Program-made: the position numbers and the translations under genes
In this document: positions 1 through 9,974 of the stretch, in pieces
Layout: every line of letters begins with the position of its first letter
Numbering within the stretch: the stretch's first letter is position 1
Notes under the pieces: model-generated
Database searches by the model: none
What the model saw: the letters and a program-made list of their open reading frames with translations, nothing else
What the model was told of the DNA's origin: nothing
Assembly (NCBI RefSeq): GCF_001885905.1
Contig: NZ_JXKM01000008.1
Coordinates: 1 to 64,000 of the forward strand
Source of the DNA: Enterococcus devriesei
Lineage (GTDB): Bacteria; Bacillota; Bacilli; Lactobacillales; Enterococcaceae
DNA: 64,000 nucleotides
Direction: 5' to 3'

Positions 1-130
1 ATTTATCATTTTGAACTTCTAGTAAAGTATCGTCTTCACTAATCGTATCGCCGGCTTTGACGAACCATTTAACGATCTCACCTTCAGCGATTCCTTCACC
101 AATGTCCGGTAATTTAAATTGGTAAGCCAT
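1..130 (-). CDS. pdhC: Pyruvate dehydrogenase E2 (dihydrolipoamide acetyltransferase), N-terminal part
   Basis: Only the first 43 codons lie in the window; the gene runs off the left edge. They encode the start of a lipoyl domain ([20 protein letters not shown]), ending just before or at the lipoyl-lysine region (EVQNDK). E2 moves acetyl groups from E1 to CoA on its lipoyl arm and is the core of the complex. The start is fixed by a ribosome binding site ATAGGAGC a few bases upstream, which is also the 3' end of an intergenic A element. It follows pdhA and pdhB in the same direction, separated from pdhB by about 210 bp of repeat. Confidence 0.93.
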   Translation of the reverse strand, partial: MAYQFKLPDIGEGIAEGEIVKWFVKAGDTISEDDTLLEVQNDK

Positions 131-133
131 GTT

Positions 134-340
134 ATTTTCGCTCCTATCTCATATTTCGGTATCTTTTTTTTCGAAAGCCGAAAAAAAGTTGATTTTCGTC
201 ACGTATATCATTCGGCTAGTTCTAATTAACAGTTAATGGACTAGCTCGTAACTATCGTATGAATTTTTTGGCATACAAACGCCATATCTCGTATGCATAC
301 TAGCTACTAAACATGCTAAAGCACGAAGTAGAACTAGTAA
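134..340 (-). repeat. A element, expanded copy, between pdhB and pdhC
   Basis: This copy fills the gap from the pdhB stop codon to the pdhC ribosome binding site. Read on the minus strand it has the family head (AGTTCTACTTCG, pairing with TTAGTAG), about 100 extra bases in the middle, the conserved ATATACGTGACG segment, a second hairpin of T and A runs around TCGGCTTTCGA, and the tail ACCGAAATATGAGATAGGAG. The tail supplies the pdhC Shine-Dalgarno sequence. The middle also has inverted CGTATG/CATACG repeats. Confidence 0.75.
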
Positions 341-1318
341 TTAAAATTCAGCGATTTCTTTTACTTTGGCTTCAATATCTGCCGCGTTTGGCAACCAGAT
401 GCCTTCTGCTTGTCCAAATGGGAAAACAGTATCTGGAGCTGAAACTCGACCAACCGGCGCCTCTAATGAAAGAACTGCACGTTCAGAAATTTCTGAAACA
501 ACTTGTGCCCCAACGCCTGCTTGTTTTTGAGCTTCTTGAACAACTACAACACGACCTGTTTTTTCAACCGATTTGATAATCGTCTCTACATCTAATGGAG
601 CCACCGTGCGTAGATCGATAATTTCTACGTTAATATTTTCTTTTGCTAAATTGTCCGCAGCTTTCACTGCTTCACGAACCATCGCACCATAAGTAATGAT
701 GGAAACATCCGTACCTTCTCTAGTAACAGCCGCCTTATCCAACGGCACTTCGTAGATTCCTTCTGGCACTTCTTCCCGGAATGAACGATAAAGCTTCATG
801 TGTTCTAAGAAAACAACAGGGTCGTTGTTGCGAATTGATGCAATCAATAGTCCTTTTGCATCATAAGGATTTGAAGGAATCACTACTCGCAAACCTGGTG
901 ATTGAGCCATTAAACCTTCTAAATTATCTGAGTGAAGTTCTGGTGTATGAACACCGCCACCAAATGGTGCACGAATCGTGACTGGCAAATTACGCGTGCC
1001 ACCCATACGGTAACGAGTACGAGCCATTTGTCCAACGATTTCATCCATCGCTTCGAAAACGAAACCAAAGAACTGGATTTCTGGTACAGGACGGAAGCCT
1101 TGTAAAGCTAAACCAAATCCAAGACCAGCAATTCCTGATTCTGCCAATGGAGTATCGAACACTTGATCTTCGCCAAATTTTTCTTGAAGACCTTCAGTCG
1201 CACGGAAAACCCCACCGTTTTTACCGACATCTTCACCGAAAACTAAAACTTCTTTGTCTTTTTCAAGCATCAGAGCTAAGGCATCTGTAATTGCTTGGAT
1301 CATTGTTTTTTGTGCCAT
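341..1318 (-). CDS. pdhB: Pyruvate dehydrogenase E1 component, beta subunit
   Basis: 325 residues, full length for an E1-beta chain. With PdhA it forms the thiamine-diphosphate heterotetramer that decarboxylates pyruvate and acetylates the E2 lipoyl arm. The N-terminal pyrimidine-binding domain ([29 protein letters not shown]) and the C-terminal transketolase domain ([37 protein letters not shown]) are both visible. It begins 2 bases after the pdhA stop, so it is cotranscribed and probably translationally coupled. Its stop codon directly abuts the A element that separates it from pdhC. Confidence 0.96.
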   Translation of the reverse strand: MAQKTMIQAITDALALMLEKDKEVLVFGEDVGKNGGVFRATEGLQEKFGEDQVFDTPLAESGIAGLGFGLALQGFRPVPEIQFFGFVFEAMDEIVGQMARTRYRMGGTRNLPVTIRAPFGGGVHTPELHSDNLEGLMAQSPGLRVVIPSNPYDAKGLLIASIRNNDPVVFLEHMKLYRSFREEVPEGIYEVPLDKAAVTREGTDVSIITYGAMVREAVKAADNLAKENINVEIIDLRTVAPLDVETIIKSVEKTGRVVVVQEAQKQAGVGAQVVSEISERAVLSLEAPVGRVSAPDTVFPFGQAEGIWLPNAADIEAKVKEIAEF

Positions 1319-1320
1319 GA

Positions 1321-2457
<1,137 letters not shown>

Positions 2458-2521
2458 TTAAAGCTATTTCGTTGTGCAACAGCAAGTCAATCTGTATTAT
2501 TGCTATTGCCCTTCCTTCTTT

Positions 2522-2550
2522 AAAGTAGCATTTTTGTATTCAATTGACAA
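2522..2550 (-). promoter_or_regulatory. Candidate pdhA promoter
   Basis: TTGTCA, 17-base spacer, TACTTT on the minus strand, about 90 bases upstream of the pdhA start. Near-consensus -35, moderate -10. Confidence 0.55.
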
Positions 2551-2776
2551 CAAACTTGCTCTGAGAATCTGAACTTTTTGAAGCGTTTCACTTTTTATCC
2601 TTGTGAAACAGCCTGCAGTTGCTTTTATCACGGGTTTTCTTAGGCTTTTGTAGCGATAATGAATATCTAAAAGAATTCCTCCGTAGCTATGATGTATCAG
2701 GGGAAAATAGGCTCTTTATTTTTTTAAAACTTTGTGAATAAAAAAACGCTTTAAAAAAATTATTACTCTTTTTCAC

Positions 2777-2814
2777 AAAAAAAGAAACAGAATGACGATG
2801 TTCGCCATTCTGTT
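2777..2814 (-). terminator. Rho-independent terminator of mgtA
   Basis: A 9-bp stem (AACAGAATG paired with CATTCTGTT) followed on the minus strand by a T-rich run, starting a few bases after the mgtA stop. Confidence 0.85.
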
Positions 2815-2819
2815 ACATT

Positions 2820-5429
2820 TCAGATCCACTCTTTTGCAATCTTAATATATAAAACTTTACCTAATTGGGTTGCTAGCATATAAGCAATCACGATCCCGAT
2901 ATACCAGAACCAATAGGTTGTAGGTAAGTGAACAAAGTCAAATTGTCCAGCTAAAGGAGTCACTACCACTAAGATTCCTACAACAACCGCCATTAAAAGG
3001 CTAATAAAAACCTGTGGGGCTGGACGACTTTGCAAGAAAGGAATTTTTCTTGTGCGTACCATCAAAACAACTAATGCTTGCGTAGTCAAACCAACCATGA
3101 ACCAGCCAGTTTGGAAAAGATTTTGCTGAGCAACCGTTGTCGCACCAAAAATAAACCACATTACGAAAAAGGTTAAAATATCAAAAACGGAACTGATGGG
3201 TCCAATACATAAGGTGAATTTTAGCAGTCCTTTGGTTTCCCATTTAGTTGGTGCGTGAAGTTCTTCTTCATCTACGTTATCCCAAGGAATCGTTAATTGT
3301 GCGATATCGTAGATCAAGTTTTGCAATAGCAATTGCAATGATAGCATTGGTAAAAACGGTAAGAAGGCACTGGCTACTAAAATGGAGAAAACATTCCCAA
3401 AGTTTGAGCTGATAGTGATCTTGATGTATTTCATCATGTTACTGAACACACGACGACCTTCGATTACGCCGTATTCCAAGACACTCAAGCTTTTTTCTAA
3501 CAAGATAATCGAGCTGGCATCTTTGGTAATATCAGCGGCTGTATCAACTGAAATTCCTACATCGGCTTTGCGAAGCGCTGGGGCATCATTAATCCCATCA
3601 CCCATAAAACCAACCGTATGACCTTTACCTTGTAACGCTTCGATGATTCGTGACTTTTGCATTGGATTTAATTTAGCAAATAAATTCGTTGTTTCAGCTG
3701 CTTGATATAATTCTTCATCTGACATTTCGTCTACTTGATTGCCTAATACATAGTTTTCAGCAGAGATTCCCACATCTTGACAAACTTTTTGTGCCACGAT
3801 GGCATTATCACCAGTCAAAACTTTTACAGCCACACCATGTTGTTGCAAAGATTTGATCGCTGGCTTAGCAGAAGCTTTAGCAGGATCTAGGAAACCCATA
3901 AAACCGATTAATGTCATATCTTTTTCATCATCGGTAGAATAGATGGCTTCTTCATGGGCATCTCGACGAACGGCTACCGTAATGACCCGCATTCCTTGGC
4001 GGTTCATTTTTTCATTGACCTCTTGTAATTGCTGACGAATCTCTGGTGTTAATGTTAAAATCTCACCATTGATTTCGACATATTTACAAATAGCCACCAT
4101 TTCTTCAACGGCTCCTTTAGTAATCATCAATTGATGTTGATCGGTTTTCATTACTACGGTCAACCGACGGCGAGAAAAATCAAAAGGAATTTCATCGATT
4201 TTTTGAATACTTTGGAAAGGCAGTTGCCGATCTTGCTCTTCAAAATAATTGATCACTGCAATATCCATTAAATTTTTCCAGCCTGTTTGATACGTCGAAT
4301 TCATAAAGGCATAATCTAATACTTGTTCATTCTCATTACCTAGCGGATCTAGGTGCTGTACTAAGACAACTCGATCTTCGGTGATTGTCCCAGTTTTATC
4401 GGTACATAAGACATCCATGCTGCCTAAGTTTTGGATCGAAGCCAGTTCTTTTACGATTACTTTATGTTTAGACAAGGTCAATGCCCCTTTGGCTAAGTTG
4501 GAGCTGACGATCATTGGCAGCATTTCTGGTGTCAAACCAACAGCAACCGCAATAGCAAAGAAGAAGGCACTGCTCCAGTCTCCCTTAGTTAAACCATTAA
4601 TCAAGAAAACTAATGGAAAGAGCACCATAACCATCCGTAGCAATAATTTACTCACACGGTTCAAACCGATATCAAAGGAAGTCTTGCCCCGCTTAGAAGT
4701 CGCATTTTTGGCAATATCGCCAAAGAACGTTTGTTGTCCCGTTTTTAAAATAATTGCTTTTCCCTGACCACTTAACACATCGGTCCCCATAAAAACAAGA
4801 TTCGTCAAATCTAACGCGGTCATTTCTTCAGTGATCGCCGCTTCTTTGGGAACAAATTTTTCCACTGGCATAGATTCGCCGGTTAATGAAGACTGATTCA
4901 CGAATAAGTCCTTAGTCCAAATTAAGACCGCGTCCGCCGGGATCATATCCCCAGTTGCTAATGTCAAAATATCTCCCGGTACAACTTCATCCATTGGAAT
5001 TTCTTTCGTTTCACCATTCCGGGTGATTGCTGCTGTATTTTCAATCATTTCTTTCAATTCGATGCTGGCTTTTTGTGAACGATATTCTTGAATAAATGTA
5101 ATCAGTACACTGGCAAGAATCATGATCGTCATAACTATCGCTGCTTCAAAATCACTAGTCAGCAATGAAACGATCGCTAATAAGGCCAAAACATACACAA
5201 AAGGATCATTAAAGGCTTGTAAAAATAATAAAATAGCTGGAGTCGGTTTTTGAGCCGAGACCTCATTAGGGCCATATTCTTCTAACCGGCTTTGAGCATC
5301 CTCTTCAGATAATCCTTGCAATGAAGTACGCAAGTTTAAGAAAAGATCACGATCAGAAAGAATCGCCAATTTTTTTAATTCTTGGTCTTTGTTGTTCTTG
5401 CGAGCAAGAAGGTTTTTTTTGTTCATCAT
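2820..5429 (-). CDS. mgtA: Magnesium-translocating P-type ATPase (MgtA type)
   Basis: 869 residues, typical of the P3B Mg2+ importers. Visible motifs: actuator-domain TGES (about 183-186), transmembrane PEMLP (about 301-305), phosphorylation motif DKTGT with Asp near residue 344, MVGDGIND-like FMGDGINDAP and several C-terminal membrane segments. It would import Mg2+ driven by ATP. AGGAGG lies 7 bases before the tandem ATG ATG start. An M-box Mg2+ riboswitch with its terminator sits about 200 bases upstream, so expression should rise at low Mg2+. The stretch between M-box and start holds a degenerate A element and possible short leader ORFs. Confidence 0.96.
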   Translation of the reverse strand: MMNKKNLLARKNNKDQELKKLAILSDRDLFLNLRTSLQGLSEEDAQSRLEEYGPNEVSAQKPTPAILLFLQAFNDPFVYVLALLAIVSLLTSDFEAAIVMTIMILASVLITFIQEYRSQKASIELKEMIENTAAITRNGETKEIPMDEVVPGDILTLATGDMIPADAVLIWTKDLFVNQSSLTGESMPVEKFVPKEAAITEEMTALDLTNLVFMGTDVLSGQGKAIILKTGQQTFFGDIAKNATSKRGKTSFDIGLNRVSKLLLRMVMVLFPLVFLINGLTKGDWSSAFFFAIAVAVGLTPEMLPMIVSSNLAKGALTLSKHKVIVKELASIQNLGSMDVLCTDKTGTITEDRVVLVQHLDPLGNENEQVLDYAFMNSTYQTGWKNLMDIAVINYFEEQDRQLPFQSIQKIDEIPFDFSRRRLTVVMKTDQHQLMITKGAVEEMVAICKYVEINGEILTLTPEIRQQLQEVNEKMNRQGMRVITVAVRRDAHEEAIYSTDDEKDMTLIGFMGFLDPAKASAKPAIKSLQQHGVAVKVLTGDNAIVAQKVCQDVGISAENYVLGNQVDEMSDEELYQAAETTNLFAKLNPMQKSRIIEALQGKGHTVGFMGDGINDAPALRKADVGISVDTAADITKDASSIILLEKSLSVLEYGVIEGRRVFSNMMKYIKITISSNFGNVFSILVASAFLPFLPMLSLQLLLQNLIYDIAQLTIPWDNVDEEELHAPTKWETKGLLKFTLCIGPISSVFDILTFFVMWFIFGATTVAQQNLFQTGWFMVGLTTQALVVLMVRTRKIPFLQSRPAPQVFISLLMAVVVGILVVVTPLAGQFDFVHLPTTYWFWYIGIVIAYMLATQLGKVLYIKIAKEWI

Positions 5430-5518
5430 AATGGTTCCTCCTAAATTTCAGGACGAACACTGTCGTCCTACGGTAATTATATTTCGGTCGACTATCCTCA
5501 TGATCATATTCCATCTTC

Positions 5519-5635
5519 CTCACATCCTTTCATTTATTTCGGTGAAATTTTTTCCGCCTTATAAAATTTTTGCTCCAAGTTCGCAGATTCTTAACACGTA
5601 GAAAATCCTGCCTAAAGCGCGAAGTGGAACTCGCA
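5519..5635 (-). repeat. Degenerate A element in the mgtA leader
   Basis: On the minus strand it begins right after the M-box terminator with TGCGAGTTCCACTTCGCGC, close to the family head. It continues through an AAATTTT/AAAAATTT hairpin and ends ACCGAAATAAATGAAAGGAT, matching the tail of the pdhC copy (ACCGAAATATGAGATAGGAG). The central part is diverged. It would be transcribed only when the riboswitch allows read-through. Confidence 0.5.
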
Positions 5636-5668
5636 AAAAAAGCGCGCACTCGAAAATGAGCACGCGCG
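5634..5668 (-). terminator. M-box expression-platform terminator
   Basis: A strong GC-rich hairpin (CGCGCGTGCTC paired with GAGTGCGCGC, loop ATTTTC) followed by seven T on the minus strand, directly downstream of the M-box aptamer. It is the off-state terminator for mgtA. Confidence 0.9.
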
Positions 5669-5671
5669 AAA

Positions 5672-5834
5672 AGTTCATTCATGTTCATCGTCGAGCTTTA
5701 GCACTATAGGGCGTAGACAGAATCTGTCAGCTACGTTATGAATCACCTTCACGATGATTCCTGTTCTACCCATTGGCGTCTCTCGACATTTTTGGGCAGT
5801 AGCCTGTGTCCGTATAGGAGCCTCACCTAACAAT
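5672..5834 (-). ncRNA. M-box (ykoK) magnesium riboswitch
   Basis: The minus strand carries the conserved blocks of this class in order: TTAGGTGAGGCTCCTATAC, GGACACAGGCTACTGCCC, GTCGAGAGACGCCAATGGGT, ACAGGAATCATCGTGAAGG, GTAGCTGACAGATTCTGTC, and TAGTGCTAAAGCTCGACGAT. This class binds Mg2+ and favours termination when Mg2+ is plentiful. A strong promoter lies just upstream and a GC-rich terminator just downstream, followed by mgtA, the expected target. Confidence 0.97.
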
Positions 5835-5852
5835 TATTTTAATTTCATTTCC

Positions 5853-5881
5853 ACTATAAATCAGTTATTTCTTTGTGTCAA
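5853..5881 (-). promoter_or_regulatory. Promoter of the M-box / mgtA transcript
   Basis: TTGACA, 17-base spacer, TATAGT on the minus strand: a full-consensus -35 and good -10. It ends 3 bases from the stop codon of the upstream nitroreductase gene. Confidence 0.85.
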
Positions 5882-5883
5882 AC

Positions 5884-6609
5884 TTAATCTTGAAAAAATT
5901 TGTTTATTTTCAGAAACTCATCAATTTTCTGATTGGGAGTTCGACCAAAATAATCAGCAAATTTCTTGCTCCAAAGCTTAGTTTCTCGTGCTTCAGCAAA
6001 AGTTTCCATCGTTTCGTCATAATCTTCAATCAATTGATAGTCATAATCTTGATAGGTATCATAATGAATGACCACTTCTTTTGGCAATCGAGGCTTGACC
6101 CGCATCTCGACGATGGGTTTTCCGATACTTAAACCTGCAACGGGAAAAACATAATCCGGCAAATTCAATAATTTACTTACCTCAGCGATATCCTTACGAA
6201 TTGATCCGACAATGACACTGCCTAATCCCAGAGCTTCGGTTGCAACTACCGCATTTTCCAACGCTAGAGCCGTATCAGTAATGGCAGTAATCAATGGATC
6301 AATGCCTTGATTAATCGGATAATCCACTTGATAATGCTCCGCGACTTTTTGCGTCCGTTTCAAATCAGCAACAAAAACTAAAAACACTGAGCTTTTCAAC
6401 ATATGGGGATTACCTGGATTCAGTTCAACCAATTGCTTCCGGATCTTTTTATCCTTCACCACAATGATGCTGTACATTTGACCATTCATCCAGCTTGGGG
6501 CTTGGCAGCTAGCCTGTAAAATCTGCTGCAATTCTTCGTCTGACAATTGATACTCTTCATCAAAATTACGATACGTCCGATGATTGTTTAACACGTCTAA
6601 TGCCTTCAT
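5884..6609 (-). CDS. Nitroreductase family FMN oxidoreductase (NfsA-like)
   Basis: 241 residues. The N-terminus (HRTYRNFDEEYQLSDEEL, ASCQAPSWMNGQMYSIIVV) is the FMN-binding start of the nitroreductase fold; the KPRLPKEVVIHYDTY tail resembles NfsA/flavin reductase relatives. It probably reduces nitro, quinone or flavin substrates with NAD(P)H; the physiological substrate cannot be told. The ATG abuts the stop codon of the MocR gene, and its ribosome binding site (AAGGAGGAAC) lies inside the end of that gene, so the two are translationally coupled. Confidence 0.88.
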   Translation of the reverse strand: MKALDVLNNHRTYRNFDEEYQLSDEELQQILQASCQAPSWMNGQMYSIIVVKDKKIRKQLVELNPGNPHMLKSSVFLVFVADLKRTQKVAEHYQVDYPINQGIDPLITAITDTALALENAVVATEALGLGSVIVGSIRKDIAEVSKLLNLPDYVFPVAGLSIGKPIVEMRVKPRLPKEVVIHYDTYQDYDYQLIEDYDETMETFAEARETKLWSKKFADYFGRTPNQKIDEFLKINKFFQD

Positions 6610-8031
6610 TTAGTTCCTCCTTAATTGCTTTGAAATCACTTGCAGTCTTTTAAAAAATTGTTGCCGATCCTGCTTCGTCAAGCGTGTGTAATTAACCCGC
6701 ATAGCCATTGTATCATTACTAAACAGGAATGAGGGTGCGACTAAAAGTTTTTCTCGTAAAAAGATGCTCCAGTCTTTGCGGCTGAGCTTTTGGTGCCGCC
6801 ATGTTAAATAAACATACAAGCCTCCATCAATAGTCGAGATTGACCAATCTTCCGTAATCTGCTGGGCATCTGCGGTAAAGGCTGCCCCTCGTTCCTTTAA
6901 TTCTGCTACTAATATTTCTTGATTCGCTTGAAACTTAGAATCATTCAGCGCAGTATGAGCGATGACTTGAGGAAAGACACTGATTGAAAAATCCATCATC
7001 TGCTTCGCCTCAGATAAACGCTGAATCAAGTCCTTATCTGCCACGATCCAGCCGATTTTAATGGAGGAACCAAAAATTTTCGACAACGAACCGAGATGAA
7101 TCACTTGATGAGGAGCCATTTCCTTCAAGGACGGAGGAATTGGTCCGAAGTTCAATTCACTGAAGACCTCATCTTCAATGATTGGTAGCTGGTATTTTTG
7201 GCTTAAAATAATCAATTCTTGTCTTCTTTTGGCGGACATGGTTGACCCGGTGGGATTTTGGAAAGTCGGATTGACGATGATCATTTTGATTTTTTTAGTC
7301 AAGATCAACTGCTCCAATTTGTCGATTCGCATCCCTTCCTGATCCATTTCAACCCCATAAAGACGCACACCAGCGCTGGCAAAAATCGGTAATGAATATA
7401 GGAAGGAAGGATCTTCAATCGCAACACTATCTCCATTTTGCAACATCACTTGCAACAAAAGAAACATCGCTTGTTGCGCACCTGAAGTAATCAACACTTG
7501 ATCGGCAGAAACATCAATCTTCTGTTCCATTTTTATCCGCTGACAAATAACTTGCTGTAACGGCCCATAGCCTAACGGGCTTTGCTTTCGTTCTTCTAAT
7601 AATAAATCTTCCCAGGTATAAGAAGGAAAACGAAAATCAGGTATCAAATTCAATGGCAATTCGCCTGAATAAAGATCCAAGGCCACTGAATCCTTTAATA
7701 ATCGATGAACTTCTTCTACATAAGGCTCGGTAGGATACGCTTCTTGCGTAAATAAACGTCGCCAATCCACCCGGGGTGTTGTACTACGCCCCCAATTTCC
7801 TTCATTCACCAAAGTACCGCTACCTTGCCGTCGAATCACCCACCCTAAACTAACCAATTCATCCAACGCGTGCACCACTGTAGAACGGTTGATTTGATAA
7901 AGTTCCGCCAGTTTTCTTTCAGGCGGCAATTTATCCCCCGGTAACAGTGTCCCGGTTTGGATATAATCAATGATTTGCTCCATGATCTGCTGGTAAAGCG
8001 GTAATTTATTTTTTTTCGTTAATTGCCACAT
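6610..8031 (-). CDS. MocR-type (GntR-HTH / aminotransferase fusion) transcriptional regulator
   Basis: 473 residues from the ATG at 8031, chosen because GAGGG lies 7 bases upstream; a longer reading is possible. The N-terminal winged helix is GntR-type (LPLYQQIMEQIIDYIQTG, GDKLPPERKLAELYQINRSTV). The C-terminal two thirds is a fold-type I aminotransferase domain with NPTFQNPTGS and the likely PLP lysine in HLGSLSKIFGSSIKIGW. Such proteins usually sense PLP or an amino compound and regulate a neighbour; here the partner is the coupled nitroreductase gene. Effector unknown. Confidence 0.9.
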   Translation of the reverse strand: MWQLTKKNKLPLYQQIMEQIIDYIQTGTLLPGDKLPPERKLAELYQINRSTVVHALDELVSLGWVIRRQGSGTLVNEGNWGRSTTPRVDWRRLFTQEAYPTEPYVEEVHRLLKDSVALDLYSGELPLNLIPDFRFPSYTWEDLLLEERKQSPLGYGPLQQVICQRIKMEQKIDVSADQVLITSGAQQAMFLLLQVMLQNGDSVAIEDPSFLYSLPIFASAGVRLYGVEMDQEGMRIDKLEQLILTKKIKMIIVNPTFQNPTGSTMSAKRRQELIILSQKYQLPIIEDEVFSELNFGPIPPSLKEMAPHQVIHLGSLSKIFGSSIKIGWIVADKDLIQRLSEAKQMMDFSISVFPQVIAHTALNDSKFQANQEILVAELKERGAAFTADAQQITEDWSISTIDGGLYVYLTWRHQKLSRKDWSIFLREKLLVAPSFLFSNDTMAMRVNYTRLTKQDRQQFFKRLQVISKQLRRN

Positions 8032-8129
8032 CTTCAAGCCCTCATTTACTATTGGATGATTTAACGCTAACCCAATCATTCACAACTGTCAATCTACTCA
8101 TTAGATTTATTTCAAAAAGGGTCGCTGGC

Positions 8130-8165
8130 AAAAAAAGAACCTAAAACCTTAAAGGTCTTAGATTC
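8130..8165 (-). terminator. Rho-independent terminator of guaC
   Basis: An imperfect stem of about 12 bp (GAATCTAAGACCT with AGGTTTTAGGTTC) followed by seven T on the minus strand, starting about 16 bases after the guaC stop. Confidence 0.85.
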
Positions 8166-8180
8166 TTAAACAGGTCATAT

Positions 8181-9158
8181 TTAGATGGTATCACCATTAA
8201 AAATTGAATTTTTCACAACGACGTAATCAACTTTTTGAATGGCTTCAAGGTCTTTTCCGCCAGCGTAAGAAATGGCTGATTGTAAATCTTGCTGCATTTC
8301 TACTAAAGTGTCTTCTAAAGAACCTTTATAAGGAATCCAAATTTTCTTTCCTTCAACATTTTTCTTTTCGCCTTTTTGGAATTCTGAAGCACTTCCGAAA
8401 TATTCCTTGTAAACCACTCCATCTTCCACTTTGGTCTCACCGGGTGATTCTTCATGTCCAGCAAATAATGAACCGATCATCACCATCGTAGCGCCGAAAC
8501 GAACAGATTTCGCGATATCACCATGAGTGCGAATTCCACCGTCCGCAATAATCGGTTTACGAGCCGCTTTTGCACACCAGCTTAAAGCTGCTAGTTGCCA
8601 ACCGCCAGTTCCAAAACCGGTTTTGATTTTCGTGATGCACACTTTCCCTGGTCCAATCCCAACTTTCGTTGCATCGGCACCAGCGTTTTCTAATTCCCGA
8701 ACTGCTTCAGGAGTACCAACATTACCAGCGATCACAAATGTTTCTGGTAAATATTTCTTTATGTGCTTGATCATATTGATGACCGGATCTGAATGTCCGT
8801 GAGCAATATCGATCGTAATAAAATCAGGGTTCAATTTTTCTTCTGCTAACTGTTTAACAAAATCATATTCATAACCCTTCACACCTACACTGATTGATGT
8901 GAATAAGCCGCTAGTTTGCATTTTTTTGATGAAAGGAATGCGCTCTTCCTCGTAAAAACGATGCATAATATAGAAGTAACCATTTTCAGCTAAAAACTCC
9001 GCGATGTTTTCATCAACGATTGTTTGCATATTGGCTGGTACAATGGGCATCTTAAAACTAAATTTTCCTAATTGGACCGTTGTATCACATTCTGAGCGGC
9101 TGTTTACCACACATTTATTCGGGATTAACTGAATATCTTCATAATCAAATACTTTCAT
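8181..9158 (-). CDS. guaC: GMP reductase
   Basis: 325 residues, the size of Firmicutes GuaC. It reduces GMP to IMP with NADPH, returning guanine nucleotides to the purine pool. The IMPDH/GMPR barrel is clear: [27 protein letters not shown], and the catalytic loop [11 protein letters not shown] with Cys174. GGAGGC lies upstream of the ATG. It has its own leader with a PurR-box-like motif (about 9264-9278), which fits its position next to the purine operon. A terminator-like hairpin lies only about 22 bases upstream of the start. Confidence 0.95.
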   Translation of the reverse strand: MKVFDYEDIQLIPNKCVVNSRSECDTTVQLGKFSFKMPIVPANMQTIVDENIAEFLAENGYFYIMHRFYEEERIPFIKKMQTSGLFTSISVGVKGYEYDFVKQLAEEKLNPDFITIDIAHGHSDPVINMIKHIKKYLPETFVIAGNVGTPEAVRELENAGADATKVGIGPGKVCITKIKTGFGTGGWQLAALSWCAKAARKPIIADGGIRTHGDIAKSVRFGATMVMIGSLFAGHEESPGETKVEDGVVYKEYFGSASEFQKGEKKNVEGKKIWIPYKGSLEDTLVEMQQDLQSAISYAGGKDLEAIQKVDYVVVKNSIFNGDTI

Positions 9159-9179
9159 ACTGGCCTCCAGTGTTTGAGA

Positions 9180-9210
9180 TAAAAAAACATAGGGCTCTAT
9201 CGCCCTATGT
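9180..9210 (-). terminator. Terminator-like hairpin between the unknown 142-aa gene and guaC
   Basis: A perfect 8-bp stem (ACATAGGG/CCCTATGT) followed by a run of T on the minus strand. It could end the upstream gene at 9283-9711. The only good promoter candidate for guaC lies on its upstream side, so it may instead act in the guaC leader. Confidence 0.7.
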
Positions 9211-9239
9211 AATTTACAACATTTTCAACTAAAAAGCAA
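9211..9239 (-). promoter_or_regulatory. Candidate guaC promoter
   Basis: TTGCTT, 17-base spacer, TAAATT on the minus strand. Its start point would fall inside the terminator-like hairpin at 9187-9210. Confidence 0.4.
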
Positions 9240-9263
9240 GATTATTTTTAAAATAATTCGAAA

Positions 9264-9278
9264 AAACACGAACATTAA
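9264..9278 (+). promoter_or_regulatory. PurR-box-like motif upstream of guaC
   Basis: AAACACGAACATTAA on the plus strand, the same core (ACACGAAC) as in front of purE and purC but in the opposite orientation relative to the gene it precedes. A second half-site like those at purE/purC is not obvious. Confidence 0.5.
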
Positions 9279-9282
9279 CTTT

Positions 9283-9711
9283 TTAACTTTCGGATTTCCT
9301 TAATTTTTTCGCTTGAAGACTAATTAAAAAGATAACATCTTCCATCTCTTCTTCATTGGTCACTTTCATTTCGATCTGTTTGGTCTTTTTCGAAACCTCT
9401 TCAAACTTCTCTCTGAATTCCGAGGACATCACTTTCACCATAGGCGTCAAATAATTGATCCCAAAATCTGGAAATGGAGTAATAACAGAAAAATATTCTT
9501 TATGAATGATAATTCGGCAAAGCAGACCGTCATATTGTTCGATCATCAGCTGCCAACCAGATTTTTTTTGAAAAATATAAGTGATCTTAGGATCATAATG
9601 CCGCATGATTTGCGCTAGTAAAATTTTCAAATACTGAGAATTTGGGAGTCCAGATAGAATCGTTTGTAATTCTTTTTTCTCGCGCTCTGAATCAGACTGT
9701 TTACTTTCCAT
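9283..9711 (-). CDS. Conserved-looking protein of unknown function, 142 aa
   Basis: I do not recognise this protein. It is hydrophilic, with no signal peptide or membrane segment. It has a charged N-terminus (MESKQSDSEREKKELQ), a middle that reads like a small alpha/beta domain (GWQLMIEQYDGLLCRIIIHKEY) and a charged helical C-terminus. GAGGCGAG precedes the ATG. It stands alone between the purine operon terminator and guaC, on the same strand, and ends 70 bases from the hairpin in front of guaC. Real-gene confidence rests on length, binding site and position. Confidence 0.75.
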   Translation of the reverse strand: MESKQSDSEREKKELQTILSGLPNSQYLKILLAQIMRHYDPKITYIFQKKSGWQLMIEQYDGLLCRIIIHKEYFSVITPFPDFGINYLTPMVKVMSSEFREKFEEVSKKTKQIEMKVTNEEEMEDVIFLISLQAKKLRKSES

Positions 9712-9941
9712 GGTTCTCGCCTCTTTCGATACTAAAAAATAGCCTTAATCCTAACAGCCCAACTGTTGGATTGTTTTTACTTTTCTTCAAAATTACACAC
9801 CTTTTTAATCTTTTTTTCATGTTAAGTCTACCACTTTTAATATGAACTGTCATTTTTTTAATCTTGTTTTTAATTAACTCACTACATTCCTTCTTTACTT
9901 GACTACGCTTTGATTAACTCGTTAAAAAATGAAAAGAAATC

Positions 9942-9968
9942 AAAAAAAAGACGGTCAATCGACCGTCT
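9942..9968 (-). terminator. Rho-independent terminator of the purC-purD operon
   Basis: A perfect 8-bp stem (AGACGGTC/GACCGTCT, loop AATC) followed by seven T on the minus strand, 7 bases after purD. Confidence 0.92.
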
Positions 9969-9974
9969 GAGAAA

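Noticed and set aside
313-576. Plus-strand open frame opposite pdhB
   Set aside because: Lies antisense to a clear pdhB, no binding site, product unlike any family; typical shadow frame.
2576-2600. cre-like site (TGAAGCGTTTCA) upstream of pdhA
   Set aside because: It has 3 rather than 4 bases between TG and CG and is 12 rather than 14 bases long; it fails the CcpA consensus. A similar hit near 31505 upstream of cysK fails the same way.
9725-9810. Short ORF upstream of the 142-aa gene (about 29-39 codons, ending inside its start)
   Set aside because: Binding site poor and composition low in complexity; no support beyond an open frame.
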